A stretch of DNA of 64,000 nucleotides from Rhynchosporium graminicola (lineage: Eukaryota > Ascomycota > Leotiomycetes > Helotiales > Ploettnerulaceae): assembly GCA_900074885.1 (NCBI GenBank), contig FJUW01000051.1:67036-131035 (forward strand), read 5' to 3'. Shown here in pieces: positions 47,467 to 58,007 of this stretch. Both the position numbers and the translations under genes were made by a program. Position 1 is the stretch's first letter; each line of letters starts with the position of its first letter. The notes beneath the pieces were generated by a model that was given only the letters and a program-made list of their open reading frames with translations, did no database searches and was not told the origin of the DNA.

Positions 47467-48510
47467 GTAAAGCTATCACCATGCGGTAGATTCAAGAAAT
47501 TATTCTGGTAATCAATTCGTACTTGACCTGAAGCAGTTGATCACTTTATGATGAAAGTAAAGATAATGATTATATTCAGTCTCAAGGATTACTACTATCT
47601 CTCAACCCCAACGTTTTCTTTGGCAATACTAGTCACCATCTGCCAAAGCAACCGTATCTACGGGAAGATCCCTCCATCTAAACTCCCTCGCCAGATCGTG
47701 AGAGTGTGGTATACCGTTGTCCCGCAGCCTGGACATCATGAAAATTATAGGCAAGCAGTTGTAGCGGCTACTTCCTCCATTATGACGATTAGCAAAGCTG
47801 TTTGAGATGATATCCAAGAAGAAAGCCTTGAAGTTGATGACATGAGAATTGAACAGTGTGTTTAAGAATTATAAAAGGGTTGAGTCTCGCCACTGCCATG
47901 TTGTAGCAGCCAAAGAAGTTAGGCGGAGTAAACCCTGTCTCAGATGATTGCGCGTTTTGTTTATAAGCCTATCATCCTTGACTCGACTTTTAAATTCTAA
48001 CATATGAATACTCCTTTAACATGATAGGGTGATTATGTTGTTGATCGCCGCTGCCTCGCTTGAGCCAGTTCGATCCACTTGCCTTTCGAAGTAAACACAG
48101 GGCAACTATTTCCTTCAGATGAAATCCTAGACCAAAATTAAAATTTCGAACCTTCGGAAGAAGATGGCTCAGTATTTCTCATTATTTCTCATTCACCAGG
48201 CCGCACATGAGCTTGGGTCACGTCGGGAGGATATATACTTAGGTGTTCTTGTTTGGTAGCAATGATTTCAGGTAATATTTTTCATAAAACTGAAGATTCC
48301 TACTCGCTGTCGACACAAGAAATTCCACACGTCTTACTTAAGCCGGCGATCACATGCTGTAAGCGCTATAGTAAAGAGGCGGCCCCCATCACATTTCAAC
48401 CCACCCCTTTCTCTAACACCGTTTATCATCTCAAAGCCAAGACTGCCCAAACATTTTCCTCCAGGCCACAGTCATCACATCAAACTCCTACAGACTCAGC
48501 CTTCTAGACG
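47467..48510. other. Intergenic, no gene supported
   Basis: About 1 kb. A plus-strand frame at 47548-47805 and a minus-strand frame at 47629-47817 overlap, and neither looks convincing. Confidence 0.4.
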
Positions 48511-48810
48511 ATGTCCTTCCTTAGGCTGGCAAGCGCTCTCAAGAATATCACTCAAAAGTCGTCACATCCCTCAGACCTCATCTACAACATACAACTAGCT
48601 CGAGCAAAGCAACAGCAGCTAAACCGCAAAGAGCTTAGCGATGGAAAAGTAGGAGTGGTGGAATTGGCGGGGCCTCAGGAGCTGAATGATAATCACCAAG
48701 CTGTGCAGAGTCAGGTTATCAGAAATGAAGTCGAGGCTCAGGGGAACCGCAACAAAGAACGGCTAGAAGAGAAACCAGGAACTGGTGATATAGGCACAAG
48801 ACCTTCGTGA
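48511..48810 (+). CDS. Small hypothetical protein, 99 aa
   Basis: A single uninterrupted frame starts with ATG in a good context and encodes a hydrophilic, Gln/Asn/Glu-rich protein (LASALKNITQKSSHPSD, IYNIQLARAKQQQLNRKEL). There is no signal peptide and no known domain. It may be a real small protein or the remnant of a longer one. Confidence 0.4.
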   Translation: MSFLRLASALKNITQKSSHPSDLIYNIQLARAKQQQLNRKELSDGKVGVVELAGPQELNDNHQAVQSQVIRNEVEAQGNRNKERLEEKPGTGDIGTRPS

Positions 48811-49084
48811 TCTGCCGAGTCAATGGCGATAGATTGTTGGCGACGGGTACTGCTGTTTTTCTAGCGAGCGAGCATGGCTTTTGGCGTCGGATTATTCTCT
48901 ACTCAAATTCTGGGAGATTCCATTTGAGGCTGTGGGTGCTCTCGAACAAATTCACTTCCTTTCACCTATAGATTCTTGACTTGGTCGGGACGATTTGAAG
49001 CGAAGATTTGCTGAAAGCAGTTACAGCTTTTCCAATCAAATACCTCTCCTTGGAATGAAAAAAAGGCGTCTGTGGCGCAATGCC

Positions 49085-49515
49085 TCATGACTTGACGAAA
49101 TGATCAAGACTCTGTTTGTCTTTGATTCCCTCTTCCTCTAAACGTGCAGTCTCCTTCACTTCTCCGTCCACACGCTCGAACTTCACCAATGTCGGAACAT
49201 TGTGAAGATTCCAGTCTGTCCGAAAAGCGTTTTGGGCTTTCCATCTGGAAAGATAGGTCAGCACAGTCACCTTGTCTCGTTTGGGATAACCTACTCAGGT
49301 CTTTGCCCAACTTCAATATACACCATCTCTGGAGCTTCGCGTGAGGCAAATGCAGCGTTGAGGATTGGCAGTGCTGTTCGTACATCTGGACACCATGATT
49401 TCCCGGTTTCGGGATGGTTGGAAGATATAAAGGTAACAAAGAGAGGGCGACCTGGACCTGATACATTGAGTTCGCGTACCGTTGCTGGTGCGATAATGCG
49501 TCCTAAGAGAGGCAT
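49085..49515 (-). CDS. TXNDC17-like thioredoxin-fold protein
   Basis: Two exons on the minus strand (49515-49295 and 49244-49085) give 126 residues. The thioredoxin-type active site is SWCPDV with Cys42. The second cysteine of the WCPDC motif of animal TXNDC17 is valine, so a two-cysteine redox cycle is unlikely. The rest matches the family (LFVTFISSNHPETGKSW, TDWNLHNVPTLVKFERVDGE). Cytosolic. The gene is intact. Confidence 0.9.
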
Positions 49516-49651
49516 GTTTCCAAAGATTGCAGATTTTCACAGCAATCGAGTCTCTCGAATAGACCAAGCATAGAACGCAAGATCCGAAATTTTGAATTAT
49601 CGATGTCACTGTCTTCGGACAGTTGCGTGAGCAGCACTTCATGGCAAAAAT

Positions 49652-49855
49652 TCAGGATGTGGGGTACTGAAAGACGGGCAAGTCATGTGCTGACCGTATC
49701 TCCACTTCGTCCGTGAAGCCTGGGATTGATATCCGGGATCGCGTCATCGGAATTGAAGTTATACCATCTTGGTCGAATTGCAACGGCGTCTTTCCGAACA
49801 ACGCTTTGTGTCGGTATGCTCTAGAATAGGTCACAGGCTGTGACTTATTAACCAT
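49652..49855 (-). CDS. Small hypothetical ORF, 67 aa
   Basis: An ATG-started frame with protein-like composition (YRHKALFGKTPLQFDQDGIT, SRISIPGFTDEVEIRSAHDL) lies between the thioredoxin gene and the NTPase-FGE gene. No family is recognised; it could be an exon of something larger or chance. Confidence 0.25.
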   Translation of the reverse strand: MVNKSQPVTYSRAYRHKALFGKTPLQFDQDGITSIPMTRSRISIPGFTDEVEIRSAHDLPVFQYPTS

Positions 49856-49969
49856 TCTTGTCTAAATTTGGGGCGGCCTAACTTTGAAACACAGAGCTTT
49901 GTCTGGGATACCCTACACATCTAGGCCTATACTTGGTCGACGCTACCAAATCAACTTCTGGACGTAGTA

Positions 49970-51975
49970 ATGAGGTCCATACAGGAGTTCAGAGCTGCTG
50001 CGACAGCTTTCGGCAACGTGCCGCTTCTACTATGTTCAGGCGGTAATGTCATCAATCTCGAGCAGGGTTATATTCCCGTTCATGTCGACTTTACAGTCGA
50101 GGATAAAGCCGCGAAAGGTTTACGAAAACGGAAGGATACAGATATAGTAGAGCCTCCAGTGTAATTCTCAGCACTTGACATGGTCAAGGAACAACAATGC
50201 CTGTTGCTGCAAGGCGTTAGTGGAAGTGGGAAATCGACCTTGGCGAAGCACTTGCCATTCAAATTGGCTACAAAGCCTTTTGATGTAGGATTTGATGCCA
50301 CGCCTTGCTATTTTGACGTAGACGGTACAGAAGGTCTCAGGAATGCCCTCCGTCACGAAATGCCGAAGCTCATCAAGCACTTCCGAGCCACGACTTTTGC
50401 CTTGATGCTCATCATTGACTCAATCGAGAGGTTGGGCAATGAAGCAGATATAGTCCTGGCTGAGCTTTTAAATTACATCGATCCAGATCAAGATATAAAG
50501 ATCCTTCTACTTGGAGATTCCACCATTACGACCCACTGGTCTCTGCCATCTGGAATCATCCGTCACAATCTTCGACCACTCTCATTAACACAGAGGCAGC
50601 ACGCGGTACACCATCTGATAAAAATGACCCATCACAAGATCATGTCGGGCTAGGGACCGCTGCTGAGACGCCTGTCAACTTTGCTCTCGCCTTGCAAGCC
50701 AATTCCTTAGGTGAGACCAACGAAGATTTATTGGATGCCTGGCTGGCCACAGTTGCACCTGAGACGGACAAAGCACAGAAACTTGCGGCTTGGGCATTTC
50801 ACGTATGTAGTGGAAACTCTGCTGACGATACGATTTCCACAAACATCCATTTACCTCAGCATTCCTCCTCAAAAGCTGTCCAAAATCTGCTCGATGCTCG
50901 ATATCTCGTGGACGTACCGCTTCAAGTCGCAATTGGCTTGTTCCATTCCACCACAACAAAATCAGAATCAATTGTCCGTAGCCTAATAGCTCGTCTGGGT
51001 AACAAAAGCCGAATGCTCTTGCTCCAAGGACTTCTCAGTGGATCTAAGACTCAAGTTCAGTTGGGTGCTTTGCTTGCGGCCGACTTCCTAGCAGACGCAA
51101 GTGATCCACGCAGCAACATCTCAAATCATATGCTCGATATAGTTCAAGAAGCAACATTGCCCATCATATATAGAGAGAAAGCAGGCCGCATTTTGTCTGG
51201 TCTTGGTGATCCTCGGGACTTAGCAGGCTTGACTTCAATTCCTGGAGGAGAATTTCAATTTGGATCTGACGACCATCCAAACTCAGAACCAGTGACCACA
51301 ATCTCGGTCGAAGGCTTTCGTATTGGTATCTATCCAGTGACCAATCGAGACTACTCACTATTCATCAAAGACACAAAGCGTGGTTGGCACTCTCTCGATG
51401 GATTTGAATCAGAAACACAGAGCTTACCAGCTACTGACCTTAGTTGGCACGATGCAAGAGCTTATTGCGAGTGGCTGACTCGTCGTTGGCGATCGATGGG
51501 GAAAATAAACCAAGAACAGCATGTAAGACTCCCCACAGAGCCAGAGTGGGAACGTGCAGCACGAGGAGATGAACGAGTGGGCGGACATGAGCAGACTATA
51601 TATCCTTGGGGCACTGAATGGAAGCCTGACGCAGCAAATTACGAAGAGACTGCTTTCAATAAGAGAATATCAGTGGGTCTATTCCCAGCAGGGACCTCAC
51701 TATATGGATGCCACGATATGACCGGTCAGATATGGGAATGGTGTTCTACACTCTGGGGAGAGGACATGGCCAAGCCATCCTTTCAATATCCTTGGCAAAG
51801 TGATGATGGACGAGAGAATATGAATGCTCCTGGATCCGTTCGCAGGGTGCTTCGTGGAGGATGTTTCTCTAGTGGGAAATCGAAAGCTACTTGCACGTAT
51901 CGGGGTAGTCTTGAGCCAGGCGGCTTCTGGAGAGGCTTTGGCTTTCGCATTGTCGTTGCACCAATTCGGTCTTGA
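49970..51975 (+). pseudogene. P-loop NTPase fused to FGE-sulfatase domain, two lesions
   Basis: From ATG 49970 one frame leads to a P-loop domain with Walker A GVSGSGKST near 50215 and a Walker B-like LMLIIDSIERL near 50405. It is cut by TAA at 50162-50164, where CAA would restore flow into the P-loop. Between about 50590 and 50640 the frame shifts by one. From there to 51975 the frame is open. A helical linker is followed by a complete FGE-sulfatase domain (IPGGEFQFGSD, RIGIYPVTNRDYSLF, VRLPTEPEWERAARGDE, MTGQIWEWCSTLWG, RRVLRGGCFS, GFGFRIVV). Only one of the two catalytic cysteines of formylglycine-generating enzyme is retained (KATCTYRG), so a ligand-binding role is more likely than sulfatase activation. 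Either a pseudogene or an allele with two sequence errors. Confidence 0.72.
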
Positions 51976-52032
51976 ATCCAATATCAATTATTCTGAAATT
52001 AGTTGGTCACTATCGAGCGATATGTGTATAAA

Positions 52033-53463
52033 TTAGCCAATATTGAGCACACCCTTGCAATCAACATTCAGCCCCTGAATACCTGTCCGAGCCGCGAAGA
52101 CTTCTGTTGGATGCACTAGGTAAAGCCAAGGTGGATTGTGCTGGAGTTGCTTTAAGCATTGTGCGTACGCTCTTTGTCTATCACACTCCTCAATAGCATT
52201 ACTTGCTAGCTTGATGAGTGTGTCTGTCTCCTCATCTTGATAGCCTTGCCACCAAACAGCCTTGGTCATGCTTGAGATTTTGTCATCGAGTACTCTAAAC
52301 GTGCTGTGAGGCGAAGAATCGAATAGAGCCATATCGCCAATATTCTTATCGAGTCCTACTTGACGAGCGTAGGATGCACGATCAGGTTCAACTTGGACTT
52401 CAACAACAAATCCAACCGCCTCCAGCGACGCAACCACGAAAGCTGTAATGGCTTCGGCACGTTCAGGCATGTACGTCGGGGTCCTCACCACGATCGTCTT
52501 TTCTGTCGTCGAGAACCCACTCAAAAGTTGTCGAGCTTTCGCCGGATCATAAGGAATTGGCGAGAGTCCTGCGTCTTGAGAACCGAGATGGTCAGGACTA
52601 ACAATCGTAGTGGCAGGAACAGCGAGGCCATGAAATACCTCCCGAGCAAGAGCTTCTGTATCAACTGCGTGATTGACTGCTAGGCGTGCTTCGGGCGCGA
52701 CAAAGACGCCCCTCTGGCAGTTTAGGTAGAAGATGATCGACAAAGTATTGGTCGCTTTGCCCCATTGTACATCTGGGGTAAAGTCAAGCGCACGTCCCAC
52801 ACGTTCCAGATTCAACGAAGCATCGACCTCACCTAGAAGTACCTGACTGAGTCTTTTTTCAGCACTCGGCTCAGCTGTAGCGATAATTCGCTGCGGGTGA
52901 TTGATGAGACCAATATGTTTTGGTTCCACTTCAACTTCAATACGCTCTATCACGGCTCTTCCCGCTTCTCTATCAAACTCCACAACTCGATGAGGTCCTG
53001 TTCCCTGTATTGGCTCGTCATTGGGTGCTAGTCGGCAGACATAGAATTCGGTGAAGATATCCAGAATTGCAGCTATTGGTTCTGGATTCCAGATTTCAAT
53101 TGTTCGACTGTCTCTAGCCGCAATCTTTGTATCTGCGAGATATCGTTGATAGCTCCATTTCATGCCAAACGTATCTCTCGAACCGAGGATAGCGTCGATG
53201 AAATCTATTATATGACTCGCCAAGCATTCTTCGCCGTCATGGAACCTTGCATGGTCTCGAACGTGGAAGGTCCAGAGACGACCATCAGGAGAGTGCTCCC
53301 AGCTCTTAAAAAGAGCTGGACTCACTAATCCACCGGGCTTCCATCTGAGAAGAGGCTCGAAGACTAGATTTTTGAGGGTCAGAATGCTGGTGTCATCTGT
53401 GACTTGAGTTGGTTTGCGGAAGTCGACCTTTTCGAGGCTGAGATGAAATTCATTGGGCGCCAT
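52033..53463 (-). CDS. Family 5 solute-binding protein (bacterial DppA/OppA type), no signal peptide
   Basis: A single uninterrupted exon encodes 476 residues. The SBP_bac_5 fold is clear: LKNLVFEPLLRWKPGG, LFKSWEHSPDGRLWTFHVRD, ARFHDGEECLASHIIDFIDA, EARLAVNHAVDTEALAREVF and LVHPTEVFAARTGIQGLNVD near the end. In bacteria these proteins sit outside the membrane and feed peptides or sugars to ABC importers. Here there is no signal peptide or lipobox, so a cytosolic role such as ligand sensing is more likely (compare E. coli SgrR, a cytosolic regulator with this fold). No introns, and ends only 57 bp from the convergent NTPase-FGE gene. Transfer from bacteria is the simplest origin but is not demonstrated. 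Confidence 0.9.
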   Translation of the reverse strand: MAPNEFHLSLEKVDFRKPTQVTDDTSILTLKNLVFEPLLRWKPGGLVSPALFKSWEHSPDGRLWTFHVRDHARFHDGEECLASHIIDFIDAILGSRDTFGMKWSYQRYLADTKIAARDSRTIEIWNPEPIAAILDIFTEFYVCRLAPNDEPIQGTGPHRVVEFDREAGRAVIERIEVEVEPKHIGLINHPQRIIATAEPSAEKRLSQVLLGEVDASLNLERVGRALDFTPDVQWGKATNTLSIIFYLNCQRGVFVAPEARLAVNHAVDTEALAREVFHGLAVPATTIVSPDHLGSQDAGLSPIPYDPAKARQLLSGFSTTEKTIVVRTPTYMPERAEAITAFVVASLEAVGFVVEVQVEPDRASYARQVGLDKNIGDMALFDSSPHSTFRVLDDKISSMTKAVWWQGYQDEETDTLIKLASNAIEECDRQRAYAQCLKQLQHNPPWLYLVHPTEVFAARTGIQGLNVDCKGVLNIG

Positions 53464-53991
53464 TTTGCTTGATGTTGGAAAAGTACCGTAATTAGGTCGA
53501 TCTGCTGATTACTAGCACAGACAGTATTTCCATTCGACACAATGTTTGTTGTTAGCTTTCCATTATTGTTCAAGATCCGCGGCTAGATATCGCGAAACGC
53601 TTTAGCTGAAAGTTTTTCTGGAACTGTGTTTCTGGATAGCACGCCATTGGGTCCCTTCGGGCAATTTCGGCAAGATTGGGCAACTCTCTTTCTCCCATGC
53701 ATCGAACAAATTATACAATGTGATTAAGCGAGATCCACTCCCTCCACCTTTTCTCCACGATATCGTCTTTCCAGCCCATCCTTGATGATGTTGGACCCTA
53801 AGTACTAAGTATTATCTAATTGCGTGATGGGAATTGAGGAGACTTCTAATTCTATGCCGGGATCTGAATGACCGATCTTGGCTGCAGAATAACCGTATCC
53901 TTGGATCTTAACTGTGACATGAAGTCAATCAATCACATCTTAAATCCTATGATAAGAGTACGGCTAAAGATCACCAATAATTTGCATCAAG
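53464..53991. other. Divergent promoter region
   Basis: The 528 bp between the start codons of the solute-binding gene (minus) and the MFS pseudogene (plus); no element recognised. Confidence 0.45.
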
Positions 53992-55936
53992 ATGTCGAGG
54001 TCCAAATATATCCAGACGCCGAGTGCAGGTATCTCTAAAGGAAGCATCAATCACGATTTGAAACAGCCAGAAGTAATATCTGAAGATAGTAGTGATCATG
54101 AACCTCAGACTACCTCTCGCTGGCGTCGCATTGTCGGATACGTCTGGGATTCAGCAGAAGGGACGCTAAGAAATAGGAAATATGTTCAGAAATCGATGCT
54201 TATCTGTTGTGAGCAATCCCTCCGAGGATGCAGACTTTGGATAGTAGACTGACGGCTTTTTACAGTACAACTATCTGTCTAGGGTATTTCATCAAATATC
54301 TTGACCAAACAAACGTCAGTATGTGCCTCCTGATACTCGGAATCTAAAACAAGAAATTCCGCGCTCATAGCTTCCAGGCAATGCTTTCGTGAGTGGTATG
54401 AAAGAAGACGTAAGCTGCACTCAAATCATACTCCTGTTTCTCGTGGCTGATACTACTTTGATAGCTGAGGCTCTACGGCAACGAACGAAATTGGCTGAAC
54501 ACCTGGTTCAGTCTCGGTGTCATGATCGGAAGTCTACCAGCCATGTTATTTCAACTCAGTTGGGCCAGACCATCTTACCTCATCCCAACCTGTGAAGTCT
54601 GCTGGTCAGTGCTAGTGATGTGTATGGCTGCTACGAATAATATCAAAGTCGTGAGTTCGATCACTTACTTTTCTTTGACCAGAATAAGATTCTGAGCTCG
54701 CGCATAGATGTATACACTTCGATTTTTCATAGGACTCTTCGAGGCGTGTGCTTGGCCAGGCTATATTGCTCTTCTTGGGGGTTGGTATGGACCGAAGGAA
54801 CTCACCAAGAGAGTCGCTATTCTTTTGGAGATTGAGTCCATTGCTAGTATGTTTAGTGGGTATCTACAAGCTGGGATATATAAAAGTCTTAACGGCCGTC
54901 ATGGTCTGGTACGTCTGTCTTCCATCTCTGTTGCAATAATGTTTCCTGCTAACACGAATCAACAGCCTGGCTGGAAGTGGCTGTTCATCATGGACGGAGT
55001 CATATCCATTCCCATCGCAGTCTGGGGCTACTTCGGCATTCCTGATCTCCCACATACGACCAAAGCATTCTATCTGAGTGCTGATGATCGCCAATATGGT
55101 ATCGAGAGAATCGAAAAGGTTGGACGACAGCCTCCTGTTATACTTACAAAGAAAGTCATGAAGGATGTTTTCCTAGACTGGAAAATCTGGTCTTTTGTAT
55201 TTCCATACGTGTAAGCTGTCAAAACTACATTATCACTTTCGTTACTAACGACCTTCTCAGGATGCTTGCAGCCTGTAATACAGCAACAAGCTATTTCAAC
55301 CTCTGGCTCAAAGCAGTCGGCTACCACGTATACCACGTCAACACTCTCCCAACCGCCGGAAACGCACTAGCAATAGTAGTCACCTTAATCTGGGGTATTC
55401 TCAATGACTGAACCGGTCAGCGGTATTGGTTGATAGTCAGTTTATTACTATTAATGATGTTGTCAAACATCCTTCTTTCTGTGTGGGATCTTCCGAAAGC
55501 GGCACTCTTATTTGCGTATTATATTTCGTACGCTGGGGCTGCTACTACACCTGTTTTGATCGTGAGTGACGAAAAGCTTCTACGGGAGATTGAAATGGAC
55601 TCTGATATTTTCGTGCAGGCGTGGGGCAACGAGTTAAATGCCGGCGATCCGAATCGGAGACAGCTTATCGTCGCGACTTCGAATATAGTCTCGTACGCAT
55701 GGGTTTTATGGGTTCCTCGTAAGTTTGACTTTGATTTCCCCACTCCAACATAAGTTCCTTCAGGTCTGTACTGATTCTTTTCTTTCTATGTAGTTTTTCT
55801 TTTTCCAACTTATGATGCACCAAAATATAAGTATGGTTACCAGGTTCTGATCCTATTTGGCGGATTGGCTATCATGGGAACTACCCTGATGCCGTGGGTT
55901 TACAGAAGGAGTGCCAAGGGTGGAAGTACAGCCTGA
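53992..55936 (+). pseudogene. Dal5-like MFS transporter (anion:cation symporter) with two lesions
   Basis: Nine exons (53992-54208, 54266-54318, 54378-54409, 54465-54650, 54708-54908, 54966-55210, 55261-55561, 55619-55718, 55794-55936) follow the allantoate-permease family. Marks are GYFIKYLDQTNV, GNERNWLNTWFSLGVMIGSL, RFFIGLFEACAWPGYIALLG, WYGPKELTKRVAI and GNELNAGDPNRRQL. All splice sites are good. Two lesions inactivate it. One base is missing near 54190-54193 (K-I-D-A-Y-L expected). An in-frame TGA lies at 55409-55411, at a position where tryptophan (TGG) is expected before TGQRYW. With one base restored the phases would give 493 codons. Substrates in the family are small anions such as allantoate, nicotinate or pantothenate. 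Confidence 0.78.
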
Positions 55937-56195
55937 AAACACATGAGATGAAGTTCCAGGAGCGAAAATTATGATTTCCGGAACTTCAGCTTCTTGTGTT
56001 TCAGGAGCAGATCAATGCGGCGATATCGAAAACTTTAAATAGATGATGCTTTTGACTTTTCAAGAACATATCGAAGAGTCTCAGAAAAGCCTCAAGGTAC
56101 TGAGTGCAGTTGTACCTTCTAATTGTCTAGTCAAACCTATTCAACCTATCCATCTCCCACTAAATACTCGTTCAAGAATTAGTCCTCTCGCTAAA

Positions 56196-57261
56196 TCACG
56201 CGACAGTCTTCTTCATAAACACCGCATTCAAGGGCCACAGCTTAGTACCTATCATCTGCTTGATATGCCCATCTATAAACTTCCAGGGCTTATACCCGCG
56301 CCTCTCATACCAATCTTGATTAGAAAACTGTGTAAAATTTAGTATTAATACCATTCAAGGAGACAGGAACTCGGGGCTCGATTACCGCAGGGTCCTCCAT
56401 CTCCATCTCACGCCAAAGCGCGGTATTACTATGACTACTATTCGCCAGCGTATCCAAACTCAATACCTTAGCGTTAAGCGGCTCTTTCACAGCTTCACTC
56501 TCAATCTTATCCATTGCAGCACTACCAAGTCCGCCGCTTTGGATAGCACGAGAGATATAGAATGTCGTGATGCAATACAGTCCTTTTGATGCATCGGCTT
56601 GGTCTTCATTTGGGCTCTCGGAGTCGAGAGATATGTGCCCGACAGGCGTGAAAGTACGTGAGGTCGGCTGACGAGGCTTGGCGCCTAGTGTACGCGCTGT
56701 ATCGTGGATGGGTGTGCTTTCTAGGGCATATTTGGTGGTGTGTTGGTTTAGTTTGGTTGCTTTGTCGGGGTCGTTGTCGGAAAGTACCTGCAAGAGTCAG
56801 CAGCATTCCTTTTGAAATATGCTGATTAACTTGTGTCGAAAAGTAAATAGGGAAAGGTTTCGAGATTATTTTTAGGCTCCACTACAAGCGGTTTCCGGGG
56901 ATTGATGTTGGCTTGTTAGACACATTGTCATCGCCAGATAAGGAACGAAGCGTATCTGAACGAAGCATACTTTAAGATATCTCGCCATAACTCACAAAAT
57001 GCAAGACTCGCAATGCGAAGACACAGAGACAAGGAATGAACTCACCACCCATTGGATAGCCATTTTCCCTTCCCTCTGTAAACCTCTCCATTTCTCAACA
57101 TCTCCAGACTTCCATCCACAAGCAACTCGTTGCTGGAATAAACGTTCCACATGCTCTGTCGAGTCTGGATCCCAGGCAATAAGATCAATATTCGCTCGAA
57201 CTCGTCCATAGGTTTTGGTAGGTGCGACAGCCGAAGGCTGCTCAACTGTGGATGACGGCAT
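56196..57261 (-). CDS. GNAT-like N-acetyltransferase
   Basis: Three exons on the minus strand (57261-57046, 56787-56352, 56314-56196) give 256 residues in phase. The central part, GHISLDSESPNEDQADASKG followed by LYCITTFYISRAIQSGGLGS, has the GNAT acetyl-CoA loop in a variant form (QSGGLGSAAMD). The C-terminus has NDWYERRGYKPWKF, typical of the last strand of fungal GNAT proteins. The acceptor is unknown; small-molecule acetylation is a guess. Confidence 0.75.
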
Positions 57262-58007
57262 CAATTGTTCTCCTCGAAGTGGAGAGATTTTCAGGTCTGA
57301 TTAGATTTGCAGATATCTTCATAGCGAGAGAAACATTTGTGAAAAAGGTTGGATGAAAAATCAGGCTCATCTTCTTGCTTGCCGAGGGGGCAAATGGACG
57401 GGGGTTCAGAGCACCGTGAGGCGGAAACACTACTAAGGTACATGAGGAACAAATGCTGACTCATTAGTCAGTCCTGGGTCGACAAACACGCCTTTCAAGG
57501 CGCGGTTCCGGGAATTGAATGCGGTGCAAGGCGAGCAACACGATTTCAACCAATATGTTAGTCGCTGGAACTCCTCATTTGAAGTCTTGAGATTCTTCTG
57601 CTTGGTTTAAGCGAAGTCAACAATAGACATCCGAAACTGAAGGCTGCATCCACAAAAAAGCTTGAAAGCGTCTCATCCTTGACCTCTGTCAGCCACGGCC
57701 ACCATTTCCGACCAATTGAGAAAATCAGACGTCCAGCCACTCCGGATCTCACACCTTCAAGTCCATAGTCTCAAATTCATTCTCGCACTACATACAACGA
57801 AGTGCACCGTTTTCAGGAAGTGCGTTCAAAGTCACGTGATGACATCTTAGTCAATTCTAGCACAGTGCTCAGACCTCGGCCCAACGCGAAACATGTCAGA
57901 GTGGCTTGCTCTAACCTCCTTACCAAACACCGGCGATTTCGCGGTGCAGTCGCCATCCGTGATACATATAAGTACTCGCGTGATGCTGCCCAAATAGAAA
58001 GACAAGC
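57262..58007. other. Intergenic, no gene seen
   Basis: 0.75 kb divergent region between the acetyltransferase and the mannosidase. A TATA-like CATATAAG lies at about 57966. Confidence 0.45.
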
